Origin: Pseudomonas japonica | Lineage (GTDB): Bacteria; Pseudomonadota; Gammaproteobacteria; Pseudomonadales; Pseudomonadaceae | Direction: 5' to 3' | NCBI RefSeq assembly: GCF_900188455.1 | Contig: NZ_FZOL01000008.1 | Coordinates: forward strand, 62,001 to 126,000 | DNA: 64,000 nucleotides | In this document: piece by piece, positions 30,068 through 38,961 of the stretch | Layout of the letters: each line of letters begins with the position of its first letter | How positions within the stretch are numbered: the stretch's first letter is position 1 | Notes under the pieces: generated by a model | Seen by the model: only the letters and a program-made list of their open reading frames with translations | What the model was told of the DNA's origin: nothing | The model's database searches: none | Made by a program: the position numbers and the translations under genes

Positions 30068-31384
30068 TCAGGTGCGCAGCGGCTTGATCGCCATGGCGGT
30101 ATTCGGCGCTACCTGCGGATCATGCGCGGGACTGGCCGGACGGCTGTTCCAGTGCGGCAGCAGGACCAGCGCGGAAAACAGCGCGCAGGCGGCGAAGATG
30201 ACGAACACCGTGACCCCGTCGAAATAGCCCGGCAGCAAACCACCGAGAATCGCCCCCACCGAACCGCAGCCGTTGACGAAACCGGCGGCGGTGGCCCCGG
30301 CCCTGGCGGTGCCGAAATCGATGGCCGCGGCGCCGCTGATCATCGAGTCGGGACCGTACAGGGTCAGGCCCATGACGAACAGCAACGCCACCACCAGCAC
30401 CACGCTGCCGCTGTGCAGCGCCCCCATGAACAGCGCCAGGGCCACTGTCAGCAGGACCAGGCTGATGACGCAGGCCGGCATGCGTCGGGCGCCGAACAGC
30501 TTGTCCGAAGCCAGGCCGATCATGATCGGGCCGAGCAGCCCGGCCAGCTCGAAGGCGGTGGGAATGATCGCCGCGCCGACCTTGCCCACGGACGGCATCT
30601 GTTCGAAGACGATCACCGGCCCCCACAGCAGGATGGCGTAGCGCGCCGGCTTGAGCAGGAAGTAGGCCAGGCCGAGGACCAGCACGGTGCGGTTGCGCAG
30701 GATGTCGCGCAGCGGCGCCCAGAGGCTGCACAGATGACTGGCCGCGGCCATGCTCTGCGGCTCGGGCTCCACCGCCGGCAGGCCGACGTCCTCGGGTTTG
30801 TTGCGCTGCAGGAAGAAGAACAGCAGCGCCACCGCCGCCACCACCGCGGCACTGGAGAAGAATGCCGCGTGCCAACTACCGATCAGGGTGTAGGCCCACC
30901 AGCCGGCGAACGGCGAGGCCACCAGGCCGCCGAAGGCGTAGCAGGAACTCCACAGCCCCAGTACCCGGCCCCGTTGCGCGGCCGGGAAGAAGCTGCCGAT
31001 GTTCTTGCACAGCCCGGCCCAGCCGGTGGACTGGGCCAGGCCCTGGACCAGCATGCAGCTGGCGAACACCGGGAAGGTCGCGTAGCTGCCCATCACCAGC
31101 GCCGCGCCGGCGGAAATCAGCAGGCCGCCGAGTACCACCACGCGCGGGCCGAAGCGGTCGGCGAGCATGCCCCAGGTGAACTGGCCCACGGCATAGGCGG
31201 CCAGATAGAGAGCATCGAGGTTGGCCATGGCCATCTTGTCGAGGGTGAAGTCGGGGTCTTCGGCGATGCCGAGCTTGGCCACCGAAAAGGCTTTGCGGGT
31301 GAAGTAGAACGCCGCGTAGGCAAGCCAGGTGATGGCGAAGATCTGCATGCGCCAACGCTGGATGCTGGGGGTGTGCTTGCTCAT
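30068..31384 (-). CDS. MFS transporter, organophosphate:phosphate antiporter (GlpT/UhpT-like) type
   Basis: This 438-residue protein has about 12 membrane segments and the OPA-family look: W-R-x-Q-I-F start (SIQRWRMQIFAITWLAYAAF), YFTRKAFSVAK, GQFTWGMLADRFGPR, QGLAQSTGWAGLCKNIGSFF, and GPDSMISGAAAIDFG in the second half. Related transporters exchange phosphorylated or phosphonate compounds for phosphate. I take the start MSKHTPSIQRW at 31384; an upstream start would add 24 residues from the promoter region. It is divergent from a LysR gene that probably controls it. Substrate not known. Confidence 0.85.
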   Translation of the reverse strand: MSKHTPSIQRWRMQIFAITWLAYAAFYFTRKAFSVAKLGIAEDPDFTLDKMAMANLDALYLAAYAVGQFTWGMLADRFGPRVVVLGGLLISAGAALVMGSYATFPVFASCMLVQGLAQSTGWAGLCKNIGSFFPAAQRGRVLGLWSSCYAFGGLVASPFAGWWAYTLIGSWHAAFFSSAAVVAAVALLFFFLQRNKPEDVGLPAVEPEPQSMAAASHLCSLWAPLRDILRNRTVLVLGLAYFLLKPARYAILLWGPVIVFEQMPSVGKVGAAIIPTAFELAGLLGPIMIGLASDKLFGARRMPACVISLVLLTVALALFMGALHSGSVVLVVALLFVMGLTLYGPDSMISGAAAIDFGTARAGATAAGFVNGCGSVGAILGGLLPGYFDGVTVFVIFAACALFSALVLLPHWNSRPASPAHDPQVAPNTAMAIKPLRT

Positions 31385-31575
31385 GAATCTGACCTCGGAT
31401 CTGAGTGTGCCGGCAGAATTGGAAGAAAACGCCTGTGTTGTTGTTGTGTTGCGCACTCCGGTGACGAACCGCCGTCACCGGGTCAGATGGGTCGCCTGAT
31501 CATGCCAGACGCCCATGACCGAACAGTCATTCCATGGCTGTCAGCGGTCCGAGAGATGGAAACAAATTGCACACT

Positions 31576-31596
31576 GATAAATAAAATCGATTTATC
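31576..31596. promoter_or_regulatory. Probable LysR operator between transporter and regulator genes
   Basis: GATAAAT and ATTTATC form a perfect inverted repeat with a 7-base spacer in the 251-base gap (31385-31635) between the divergent transporter and LysR genes. LysR-type regulators bind interrupted AT-rich palindromes with T-N11-A cores in such gaps. It lies 40 bases before the lysR start and would serve autoregulation as well. Confidence 0.55.
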
Positions 31597-31635
31597 GTAT
31601 TTCAAATATAAGTTCAGCTTGTTACAGGAGCAGCG

Positions 31636-32514
31636 ATGTCGGTTTCCCAGGCTCAACTCAAGGCTTTCCATGCCGTGGCCCAGCACGGCAGCTTCACCCG
31701 CGCCGCCGAACGGCTGTTCCTGACCCAGCCGGCGATCTCCGATCAGGTGCGCAAGCTGGAGGAGCGCTACGGGGTGCTGCTGTTCCATCGCAACAAGCGC
31801 TCGGTGCAACTGACCGACCTTGGCGAGCGCCTGCTGGGCATCACCCAGCGCCTGTTCGCCTGCGAAGCCGAAGCCAACGAACTGCTGCAGGACTCCCGCG
31901 CGCTGCAGACCGGCACCCTGGTCCTGGCGGTGGATGCGCCGGTGCATGTGCTGCGCCAAGTGGCGCGCTTCTGCCAGCGTTTTCCCGGCATCAGCGTGAA
32001 GATCGAGACCGGCAATACCGACGATTCCCTGGCCCGGCTGTTCAGCTACCAGGCCGATATCGCCCTGCTCGGCCGCGATGTCGAGGATGCGCGGCTGTTC
32101 TGCCTGCCACTGCGCGACGAAGCCATGGTCGCCTTCGTCTCCCGTGACCATCCCTGGGCCGGTCGCGAATCGATCCATCTCGCCGATCTCGACGACACGC
32201 CCTTGGTGCTGCGCGAACCCGGCTCGGTGACCCGGCAGACCCTGGAAGAAGAAATGCGTCGCGCCGGCCTGCGCATCCGCGCGGCGATCCAGGTCGAAGG
32301 CCGCGAAGCGGCGCGGGAGGCGGTGGTGGTGGGGATCGGCGTGGGCGTGGTCTCGGCGGCGGAGTTCGGTGCCGATGCGCGGGTCTGCGCGCTGCCCATC
32401 GTCGATTGCCAGCGGCGCCTGAAGGAGACCCTGGTGTGCCTGAACGAACAGCGCTCGCGGCGGCTGGTGGCGACGTTCATGGAGATGTTCGAGGACGATT
32501 TGCCCGCCGCGTGA
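31636..32514 (+). CDS. LysR-family regulator of the adjacent OPA transporter
   Basis: This 292-residue protein has an N-terminal winged helix (LKAFHAVAQHGSFTRAAERL, LTQPAISDQVRKLEERYG) and a LysR substrate-binding domain from about residue 90 (LVLAVDAPVHVLRQVARFCQ, VVGIGVGVVSAAEFG). It starts at MSVSQAQLKAF with CAGGAG upstream. Its divergent position suggests control of the transporter gene. LysR regulators with an OPA-type or phosphonate transporter neighbour often respond to an organophosphate or phosphonate, but that is inference. Confidence 0.88.
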   Translation: MSVSQAQLKAFHAVAQHGSFTRAAERLFLTQPAISDQVRKLEERYGVLLFHRNKRSVQLTDLGERLLGITQRLFACEAEANELLQDSRALQTGTLVLAVDAPVHVLRQVARFCQRFPGISVKIETGNTDDSLARLFSYQADIALLGRDVEDARLFCLPLRDEAMVAFVSRDHPWAGRESIHLADLDDTPLVLREPGSVTRQTLEEEMRRAGLRIRAAIQVEGREAAREAVVVGIGVGVVSAAEFGADARVCALPIVDCQRRLKETLVCLNEQRSRRLVATFMEMFEDDLPAA

Positions 32515-32618
32515 TTGTGGGAGCGAGATCGCAATCAACCCGAGGGCAGTTTTCTTCAATACCGGCACATTCCGCCCCGATAGTCTCCAGGCTCCCTCCC
32601 CCACTCGAGAGCGCCTTC

Positions 32619-33206
32619 ATGAGCCTGTCGCTATCCATGGCCGCCTTTGCGCTGGCCGCTTCCATTTCCCCCGGTCCGGTCAACCTGGTCGCCCTCGCCG
32701 CCGGTGCCCGCCACGGCCTGCGCGCCGCGCTGCGGCACGTCACCGGGGCGACCCTGGGTTTCTGCCTGCTGCTGTTGCTGGTGGGCTTCGGCCTGCACGC
32801 GGTGCTGCTGCGCTGGCCGGGGCTGACCGAGGCGCTGCGCTGGGCCGGCATCCTGTTCCTGCTGTACATGGCCTGGAAACTGGCCAGCGACGACGGCCAC
32901 CTCGGCGACGGCCACCCGCGCAAGGCCCCCGGCTACCTCCACGGCGCCGCGATGCAGTGGCTCAACCCCAAGGCCTGGCTGGCCTGCGTCGCCGGGGTCG
33001 GGGCCTTCGTCGGCCAGGGCGAGAGCGCGCTGCTCTGGCAGTTCACCCTGATCTACCTGGTGATCTGCTACCTGTCGGTAGGCTGCTGGGCCTGGGCCGG
33101 CACGGTGATCCGCCACCATCTGCAACAACCGCAACGCATGCGTCTGTTCAACCGCTCGCTGGCTGGCCTGCTGGCGGCCAGCGCCGGCTACCTGCTACTG
33201 GGCTGA
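32619..33206 (+). CDS. LysE/RhtB-family amino acid exporter
   Basis: The 195-residue protein has about six membrane segments and the family signature near the start: ALAASISPGPVNLVALAAGA, followed by GLRAALRHVTGATLGF and MQWLNPKAWLACVAGVGAF. Such transporters export amino acids or related metabolites. The ATG at 32619 is chosen because the family begins there; upstream sequence is non-coding and includes a REP-like remnant (TGGGAGCG near 32518). Its end overlaps the opposing AraC gene by 12 bases. Confidence 0.88.
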   Translation: MSLSLSMAAFALAASISPGPVNLVALAAGARHGLRAALRHVTGATLGFCLLLLLVGFGLHAVLLRWPGLTEALRWAGILFLLYMAWKLASDDGHLGDGHPRKAPGYLHGAAMQWLNPKAWLACVAGVGAFVGQGESALLWQFTLIYLVICYLSVGCWAWAGTVIRHHLQQPQRMRLFNRSLAGLLAASAGYLLLG

Positions 33207-33980
33207 GCGATAGTGCCCCGGCGTGGCCGCCAGGTGCTGCTTGAAGGCCCGCTGCAGATGGGCCTGGTCGGCGAACCCGGCCTCATGGGCGACCTCGGCG
33301 ATCAGGCGGCCCTGGCGCAGTTGCGCGCGGGCATAGCGCACCCGGTGATCGAGCAGATAACCATGGGGCGTCAGGCCGAAATGCTGCTTGAACGCGCGAA
33401 TCAGATAGGAGGTCGATAGCCCCGCCGCGTCGCCGATGTCCTCCAGTTTCAGCGGCTCGGTGCAATGCGCGCGAATATAGTCCGCCGCCCGCTGCAGCCG
33501 CGCATTGCCCGGCTCGACCGCCAGCGGCGCTGCCTCGATCTGCTCGCGCAACTGGCCGAAGAAGCACTCGGCGGCGAGGCGCTTGTCCTCGCTGGCGCAC
33601 TGGCGGTCGGTCAGGCGCCGGTACAGCGCGGTCAGCGCCCGGTACAGCGCCGGCGAGGTGCTCAGGGTGCGTCCCAGCGGCTCGAAGCCCTGCTCGCCCA
33701 GCCACGGCATGTCGACGTAGAGCATCAGATAGGACCAGGGCTGGTCGGCAATGGGATTGCAGGCATGGACCACGCCGGGATTCATCATCACCACGCTGCC
33801 CGCTTCGATTTCGTGCCAGCACTGGCCATCGAAATAGGTGCTGCGCCCGGCGGTGATCGCCCCGATGGAAAAGCCTTCGTGGGAATGCCGGGCATAACAG
33901 ACCTTGCGGCCATCGGCGACCGCCCGGGCCTCGATGAACGGCAGCGACGGATCGCGCCAGAAAGTCGAACCATTGCTCAT
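33195..33980 (-). CDS. AraC-family regulator
   Basis: This 261-residue protein has an N-terminal cupin-like ligand domain (HSHEGFSIGAITAGRSTYF, VVMMNPGVVHACNP) and a C-terminal double helix-turn-helix of the AraC type (LKLEDIGDAAGLSTSYLIRA, FKQHFGLTPHGYLLDHRVRY, VAHEAGFADQAHLQRAFKQH). Proteins of this pattern beside LysE-type exporters often control the exporter; here the two genes are convergent, so that is only a suggestion. The regulated compound is not known. Confidence 0.88.
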   Translation of the reverse strand: MSNGSTFWRDPSLPFIEARAVADGRKVCYARHSHEGFSIGAITAGRSTYFDGQCWHEIEAGSVVMMNPGVVHACNPIADQPWSYLMLYVDMPWLGEQGFEPLGRTLSTSPALYRALTALYRRLTDRQCASEDKRLAAECFFGQLREQIEAAPLAVEPGNARLQRAADYIRAHCTEPLKLEDIGDAAGLSTSYLIRAFKQHFGLTPHGYLLDHRVRYARAQLRQGRLIAEVAHEAGFADQAHLQRAFKQHLAATPGHYRSAQ

Positions 33981-34050
33981 CGAAACATCTCCCGGGGCTG
34001 TGCGAAAACGTCAACGAGCCTATCACCCGCCAGCCTGCCGCTCCAGCGAC

Positions 34051-36477
34051 TCAGCCGCCACAATAGCGCGCCACGCTCAAGTGCTCGGCCGCCGCCAGGT
34101 CGCGGTTGACCAGCGCCAGGATCAGCGCCATGGCCCCGTCGTACAGCGCCCCCGCGGGGGTGCCCACGGCACTGCAGCGCTCGAACAGTGCCTGCAGGCG
34201 CGCGCCGATCGCGTCCTCCGCCGGCGGCTCCTCGCACGCCGCGACGTACAGCGTCTCGAACAGCGAGTGGTAGCCGTTGCGCAACCAGAAGGCGCTGTTG
34301 GCCAGCTGGAAACGCCAGTAGGTGGTCACGCTCGGCGGGCCGTCGAATAGGCCTGGCAAATCCCGGCAGAGGGCTTCGGTCACGCCGCTGACGCCGCCGC
34401 TGAAGGGGGTGTCCAACTGGTCCATGTAGTCGGTGTGCGGGTGCCGCGGATCGGCGCTGTACTGGTGGTAGCCGCGGTACTTGTCCTCGGCGATCAGCCA
34501 GCTGTTGTCCGCCGCCAGCAGGGTTTCCGGGCGCGCGTTGAGGATCAGGTACGGGTCCGGGCGCAGCAGGCGATTGCCTACGGCGGGCTGTCCGGCGAGC
34601 ACCCGCAGGCACTGGAACAGCACCTGCATGCGCAGGCTGCGGCCATCGTCGCTGTCCAGCAGCGGTTCAGCCGGTTCGTCAGCCAGGAGGATGTCCAGCA
34701 GGCGCAGCGCGCGGGCCTGGTGCGGCAGCGCCGGGAGCCGCTCGCCCAGCAGGTGGCGGGCTTGCGCCAGTGTGCTTTGCAGGTAGGCGTCATCCAGCCA
34801 GGTGTGCCGATCCTCGCGACGGCGCAGGCGCCCGGCCAGCGCCGAGAGCAGCGGATCCAGGGCCCGCCAGCGCCACACCCGGTCCGCGAAGGCCCGCTCC
34901 CAGAGCACCTTGCCCAGGTGATTGCCCTTGATATCGCGGCGGCCGTCGCGCGGCGCGTCAGGCACCGGCAACAGCCCGCCCGGGGTCAGGTGATTGCGCT
35001 CCAGCAGGCGCAGCCACTGCGCCATGAACGCACTGCGCTCGCGCGGATGGTTGAGCCAGGGGCAAGCGCCCTCGCCAGCATCGCGCAACGCCTCCAGCCG
35101 GTCGAAGAAGGCGGCGTTGTGGGCATAGGCCGCCTGCACCTCGCTCACGCACAGATGCCGGCTGTTGACCCGCTCGCCCTGGAGTTCCATCACCCCGAAC
35201 GGCGTCGCCGCCAGGTACTCGCCATCCCGGGGCAGCTCCAGCAGGTACAGATGCTCGCCAAAGCCCAGGGTGCGCTCCACTTCGCGCACGTCGACGAAGC
35301 GGCCATCGCGGTCCGGATCGTAGTGGCTGCGGGCATAACTCTGCACGGCGATGGTCTGGAAGCTGGCGATATCGGCGTAGCGATTGAGCAATTGATCGAG
35401 GCGCCGCGGCACGCTGACGTTGCGCGTCCGTGCTTCGCCATTCGGGTCGTCGAACGCTTCGATGCCGATCTGGTTGCAGACCTTGCGATCGACATTGACC
35501 GCCCGCAGCCAGTAGCCGTCGTCCAGCACCCGCACCAGGAAGCCGCCACGCAAGGTGCTTTCGGAGACCAGGTAGTCGCCGAGAAAGGCCTCGATGAACG
35601 CGGTACGCACCAGCACCGAACGAATCGGCGCGAAGGTCGGCGACCAGGCCTGCGCCGGCTCGTGCTTGAGCCGGTACTGCTGCTGCCACGCCAGGGAGCG
35701 GGCCAGGGTGCCGAACGAGAAGTTCATCAGGCCGCGGGTGCGGGTCGCCAGGCGTCCATGCTCCAGGTAGAGGTCCTTGTAGCGGCGTTCGTAGCTGGGG
35801 TCGACCAGCGCGACATTCATCCGCACATGGCCGGGGCGCTCTTCCATCAGCAGCAACGACAGGTTGACCGGCAAGGCATCGGAGGCCGAGGGAATCCGCT
35901 CCAGGGCGGCGACGGTATTGTCCGACGGCGCCGCGAGCAACGCCCGATAACGCTCGGCCACGGCCTTCCAGCCCTGCTGGCGGGCGAACGGGGTGATGCG
36001 CGAGGCGCCTTCGACGTCGATCTTGCGTTGCAGCAGATCGATCATGCGTTGCAGGCGCACCAGCAGCCCGGGACATGGCGCGCGCAGGCCATCGCCGGCA
36101 CGGAGCAGACGCAGGGCCTTGCGCCAGGCGCCTTCGAAGCCATGCATGGCGGCTTGCTGGCGGCTGTACAGGGCAATGTCGCGGTCGAGCGCCTGGCGAT
36201 AGGCACTGGCGTCGCCCAGCCGCTCGCGGCGGAGGCGCAGAAGCTCCAGGTGCTCGTCGATGTCGCGGGGGTTGTCCTGCATGCTGTAGCACTGCGCGGC
36301 GAGCACGCTGAGGGTGGTGCGCTGGATCTCCAGCAGGCGCGCATCGACTTCGCCAAGGAAGTCGGCGCGCTCGCCGGGGTTGAGGTGGAACCACGGACTG
36401 CGCCGGGGCGCGGCGGCGATGCGCTGGTCGATGAGTGTGTTGAGCAGGCGGGTGTAGTCCCGCGAGGGCTGGGTCAT
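34051..36477 (-). CDS. Large protein of unknown function (808 residues)
   Basis: I do not recognise this protein. It has no signal peptide or clear membrane segment, so it is probably cytoplasmic or exported by another route. Charged, helical N-terminal third (repeated LxxxxR/LLRLRRERL patterns), a middle part with VRTAFIEAFLGDYLVSES and SVPRRLDQLLNRYADIASFQ, and a C-terminal helical part ending HSLFETLYVAACEE...ARYCGG. The start MTQPSRDY at 36477 is preferred because AAGGA lies 8 bases ahead; an ATG three codons earlier would lie on top of that site. It stands alone between an AraC and an XRE gene. Base composition matches its neighbours. Confidence 0.8.
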   Translation of the reverse strand: MTQPSRDYTRLLNTLIDQRIAAAPRRSPWFHLNPGERADFLGEVDARLLEIQRTTLSVLAAQCYSMQDNPRDIDEHLELLRLRRERLGDASAYRQALDRDIALYSRQQAAMHGFEGAWRKALRLLRAGDGLRAPCPGLLVRLQRMIDLLQRKIDVEGASRITPFARQQGWKAVAERYRALLAAPSDNTVAALERIPSASDALPVNLSLLLMEERPGHVRMNVALVDPSYERRYKDLYLEHGRLATRTRGLMNFSFGTLARSLAWQQQYRLKHEPAQAWSPTFAPIRSVLVRTAFIEAFLGDYLVSESTLRGGFLVRVLDDGYWLRAVNVDRKVCNQIGIEAFDDPNGEARTRNVSVPRRLDQLLNRYADIASFQTIAVQSYARSHYDPDRDGRFVDVREVERTLGFGEHLYLLELPRDGEYLAATPFGVMELQGERVNSRHLCVSEVQAAYAHNAAFFDRLEALRDAGEGACPWLNHPRERSAFMAQWLRLLERNHLTPGGLLPVPDAPRDGRRDIKGNHLGKVLWERAFADRVWRWRALDPLLSALAGRLRRREDRHTWLDDAYLQSTLAQARHLLGERLPALPHQARALRLLDILLADEPAEPLLDSDDGRSLRMQVLFQCLRVLAGQPAVGNRLLRPDPYLILNARPETLLAADNSWLIAEDKYRGYHQYSADPRHPHTDYMDQLDTPFSGGVSGVTEALCRDLPGLFDGPPSVTTYWRFQLANSAFWLRNGYHSLFETLYVAACEEPPAEDAIGARLQALFERCSAVGTPAGALYDGAMALILALVNRDLAAAEHLSVARYCGG

Positions 36478-36550
36478 GGCGATCATCCTTGAGGGCCGGG
36501 GAAAGCCACGATGCTAGCGCGCCCACCCACCCCGAAAGGACCGGCAAAAC

Positions 36551-37090
36551 CTACCCGGCGTCGTGCACCACCACCAGCAACTGCGCCGCGACCTCACCCA
36601 GCGAACGCAGGCGATGCGGGGTCTGCGCATTGAAATAGAGGGCGTCGCCGCGTTCCAGGACGACACGCTCGTTCATGAAATCCACCTCGACCTGGCCGTC
36701 ATGGACGAACAGGAACTCCTCGCCCAGGTGCTCCTTGAAGGTCGAGTCGCTGAAATCCATGGGCGGACTGATCAGGAACGGCAGCAGGCTGCGCTGGCCG
36801 ATCTGGTTGGCCAGCACCGCGTAGCCCGGCCCCTGGGCGCTGCCGGAGAGCAGCTGGCGCTCGCCGCTGCGCACCAGGCTGTAGCGCGCCGGGTTCGGCG
36901 CATCCTCGGCGAACAGTTCCTCGACATTGACGTTCAGCGCCCGCGCCAGCTTGAGGGCGGCGGCGATGGACGGCGTGTTCAGCCCGCGCTCGACCTTGGA
37001 CAGGTAGCTTTTGGTCATGCCGGACTTTTCCGCCAGCACCTCGAGGGTGATCCCGAGTTTTTTTCTCAATAACTTCAAACGGATAGACAT
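36551..37090 (-). CDS. XRE-family regulator with cupin domain
   Basis: The 179-residue protein has an N-terminal helix-turn-helix (LRKKLGITLEVLAEKSGMTK, SYLSKVERGLNTPSIAAALK) and a C-terminal cupin_2 domain (EEFLFVHDGQVEVDFMNERV, LERGDALYFNAQTPHRLRSL). Such regulators sense a small metabolite with the cupin and usually control a neighbouring catabolic operon. I take MSIRLKLLRKKLG at 37090 as start; the open frame continues upstream through the operator region. It is divergent from the aldolase-dapA-like pair, and a strong palindrome lies between. Confidence 0.9.
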   Translation of the reverse strand: MSIRLKLLRKKLGITLEVLAEKSGMTKSYLSKVERGLNTPSIAAALKLARALNVNVEELFAEDAPNPARYSLVRSGERQLLSGSAQGPGYAVLANQIGQRSLLPFLISPPMDFSDSTFKEHLGEEFLFVHDGQVEVDFMNERVVLERGDALYFNAQTPHRLRSLGEVAAQLLVVVHDAG

Positions 37091-37134
37091 GCGCCGTGAT
37101 CGATTCCAGGCAGTGGGGAAACTTTTTCCTTGCC

Positions 37135-37171
37135 TATGACACTTTGTGTCATATAGCCTTGTCTGTGTCAT
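37135..37171. promoter_or_regulatory. Operator of the XRE-cupin regulator
   Basis: TATGACACTTTGTGTCATA is a perfect 8-bp inverted repeat with a TTT centre (37135-37153). A further half-site TGTGTCAT follows at 37164-37171. It sits between the divergent regulator and aldolase genes, where the regulator is expected to bind and control both directions. Confidence 0.75.
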
Positions 37172-37252
37172 CTGACCGCCCCATCGGTTTCTCAGGCTCG
37201 CGGGGCGGGCCAGCCAGGACATCGCACTTCACACCACCGAGGACACACCCCA

Positions 37253-38035
37253 ATGGCCAACACAATGGCACTGCCCAAGGACCAACTGGTCCAGCAGGCC
37301 CTTGCGCGGATGCAAGGCTCGCTTGCGGATAATACGTGGACTGTCAGGGAAAAGCTGGCCCTGACCTGCCGCATTCTCTTCGACCGCGGTCACGATTCCG
37401 GCCTGGCCGGGCAGATCAGCGCCCGCGGCCCGCAACCCGGCACCTTCTACACCCAGCAACTGGGCCTGGGTTTCGACGAGATCAGCGCGAGCAATCTGCT
37501 GCTGGTCAACGAAGACCTGGAGGTCCTCGAAGGCCAGGGCATGGCCAATCCGGCCAACCGCTTCCACAGCTGGCTGTACCGCGCCCGCCCGGACGTCAAC
37601 TGCATCATCCACACCCACCCCACCCATGTGGCGGCCTTGTCGATGCTGGAAGTGCCCTTGCAGGTATCGCACATGGACGTCTGCCCGCTGTATGACGACT
37701 GCGCGTTTCTCCAGCACTGGCCGGGCGTGCCGGTGGGCAACGAAGAAGGCGAGATCATCGCCGCCGCGCTGGGCGACAAGCGTGCCATCCTGCTGTCCCA
37801 CCACGGTCAGTTGTCCACGGGCAGCAGCATCGAGCAGGCCTGCGTCATCGCCAACCTGATCGAGCGCGCGGCGCAGTTGCAACTGCTGGCGATGTCCGCC
37901 GGAACCCTGCAGCCGATCGACCCGGCCCTGGGCCGCGAGGCCCACGACTGGATCGACCGGCCCAAGCGCCACGGCGCGGCTTTCGACTATTTCGCCCGGC
38001 AAAGCCTGCGTTCCCACGCCGACTGCCTGAACTGA
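37253..38035 (+). CDS. Class II aldolase/adducin-family protein
   Basis: This 260-residue protein has the family pattern: LALTCRILFDRGHDSGLAGQ, then FYTQQLGLGFDEISASNLLL, and the metal-binding HTHPTHV together with LLSHHGQL further on. Members are zinc-dependent aldolases, epimerases or decarboxylases acting on hydroxy-carbonyl substrates. The gene is followed after 19 bases by a DapA-family lyase gene, and both are probably controlled by the divergent XRE-cupin protein. The real substrate cannot be told from sequence. Confidence 0.87.
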   Translation: MANTMALPKDQLVQQALARMQGSLADNTWTVREKLALTCRILFDRGHDSGLAGQISARGPQPGTFYTQQLGLGFDEISASNLLLVNEDLEVLEGQGMANPANRFHSWLYRARPDVNCIIHTHPTHVAALSMLEVPLQVSHMDVCPLYDDCAFLQHWPGVPVGNEEGEIIAAALGDKRAILLSHHGQLSTGSSIEQACVIANLIERAAQLQLLAMSAGTLQPIDPALGREAHDWIDRPKRHGAAFDYFARQSLRSHADCLN

Positions 38036-38054
38036 CCGAACCGGAGCAACGCAC

Positions 38055-38942
38055 ATGAGCAATCTCTTCCACGGCATCATCGGCTACACCGTTACCCCGT
38101 TCAGCGGCCACGATGGCGAAAGCCTCGACCTCGCCGCACTCGGCCAGTCCATCGAGCGCCTGATCGACGGTGGCGTACAGGCCATCGCCCCGCTGGGCAG
38201 CACCGGCGAAGGCGCCTACCTGAATGACCGCGAATGGAGCCAGGTCGCCGAGTTCAGCCTCAGCCGGATCGGCAAGCGCGTGCCGACCATCGTCAGCGTG
38301 TCCGACCTGACCACCGCCAACGCCATCCGTCGCGCGCGCTTCGCCGAAGAGCACGGCGCCGATGCGGTGATGGTGCTGCCGGCGGCCTACTGGAAACTCA
38401 GCGAGGCGGAGATCCTCCGTCACTACCAGCGCATCGGCGACAGCATCGGCATCCCGATCATGCTCTACAACAACCCGGCCACCAGCGGCACCGACATGTC
38501 GGTGGAACTGATCCTGCGCATCGTCAGGACGGTGGAGAACGTCACCATGGTCAAGGAGAGCAGCGGCGACATCCAGCGCATGCACGCCCTGCAGCAACTG
38601 GGTGAAGGTCAGGTGCCGTACTACAACGGCTGCAACCCGCTGGCCCTGGAAGCCTTCATTGCCGGCGCGAGCGGCTGGTGCACGGCGGCGGCCAACCTGA
38701 TCCCGGTGCTCAACCAGCAGTTGTACCGCGCGGTGGTGGGCAATGACCTGGAGCGGGCGCGCGAGCTGTTCTACCGGCAGTTGCCGTTGCTTGAGTTCAT
38801 CCTCAAGGGCGGCTTGCCGGCGACGGTCAAGGCCGGCCTGAAGCTGACCGGGATCGATTGCGGGGTACCGCGGGCGCCGGTGTTTCCGCTGGATGAGGGG
38901 GGCTGTGGACGGTTGAAGGCGCTGCTGGATCGGCTCGCTTAG
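38055..38942 (+). CDS. DapA-family aldolase/lyase
   Basis: This 295-residue TIM-barrel protein belongs to the dihydrodipicolinate synthase/N-acetylneuraminate lyase family: GIIGYTVTPFSGHDG, PLGSTGEGAYLNDREW, PIMLYNNPATSGTDMS with the catalytic tyrosine, and VTMVKESSGD with the Schiff-base lysine. It is not expected to be the housekeeping DapA because it sits in a small catabolic pair with a class II aldolase under an XRE-cupin regulator. It probably cleaves a keto-hydroxy acid to or from pyruvate. Substrate unknown. Confidence 0.87.
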   Translation: MSNLFHGIIGYTVTPFSGHDGESLDLAALGQSIERLIDGGVQAIAPLGSTGEGAYLNDREWSQVAEFSLSRIGKRVPTIVSVSDLTTANAIRRARFAEEHGADAVMVLPAAYWKLSEAEILRHYQRIGDSIGIPIMLYNNPATSGTDMSVELILRIVRTVENVTMVKESSGDIQRMHALQQLGEGQVPYYNGCNPLALEAFIAGASGWCTAAANLIPVLNQQLYRAVVGNDLERARELFYRQLPLLEFILKGGLPATVKAGLKLTGIDCGVPRAPVFPLDEGGCGRLKALLDRLA

Positions 38943-38961
38943 CTCAGGACGGGCAATTCCC

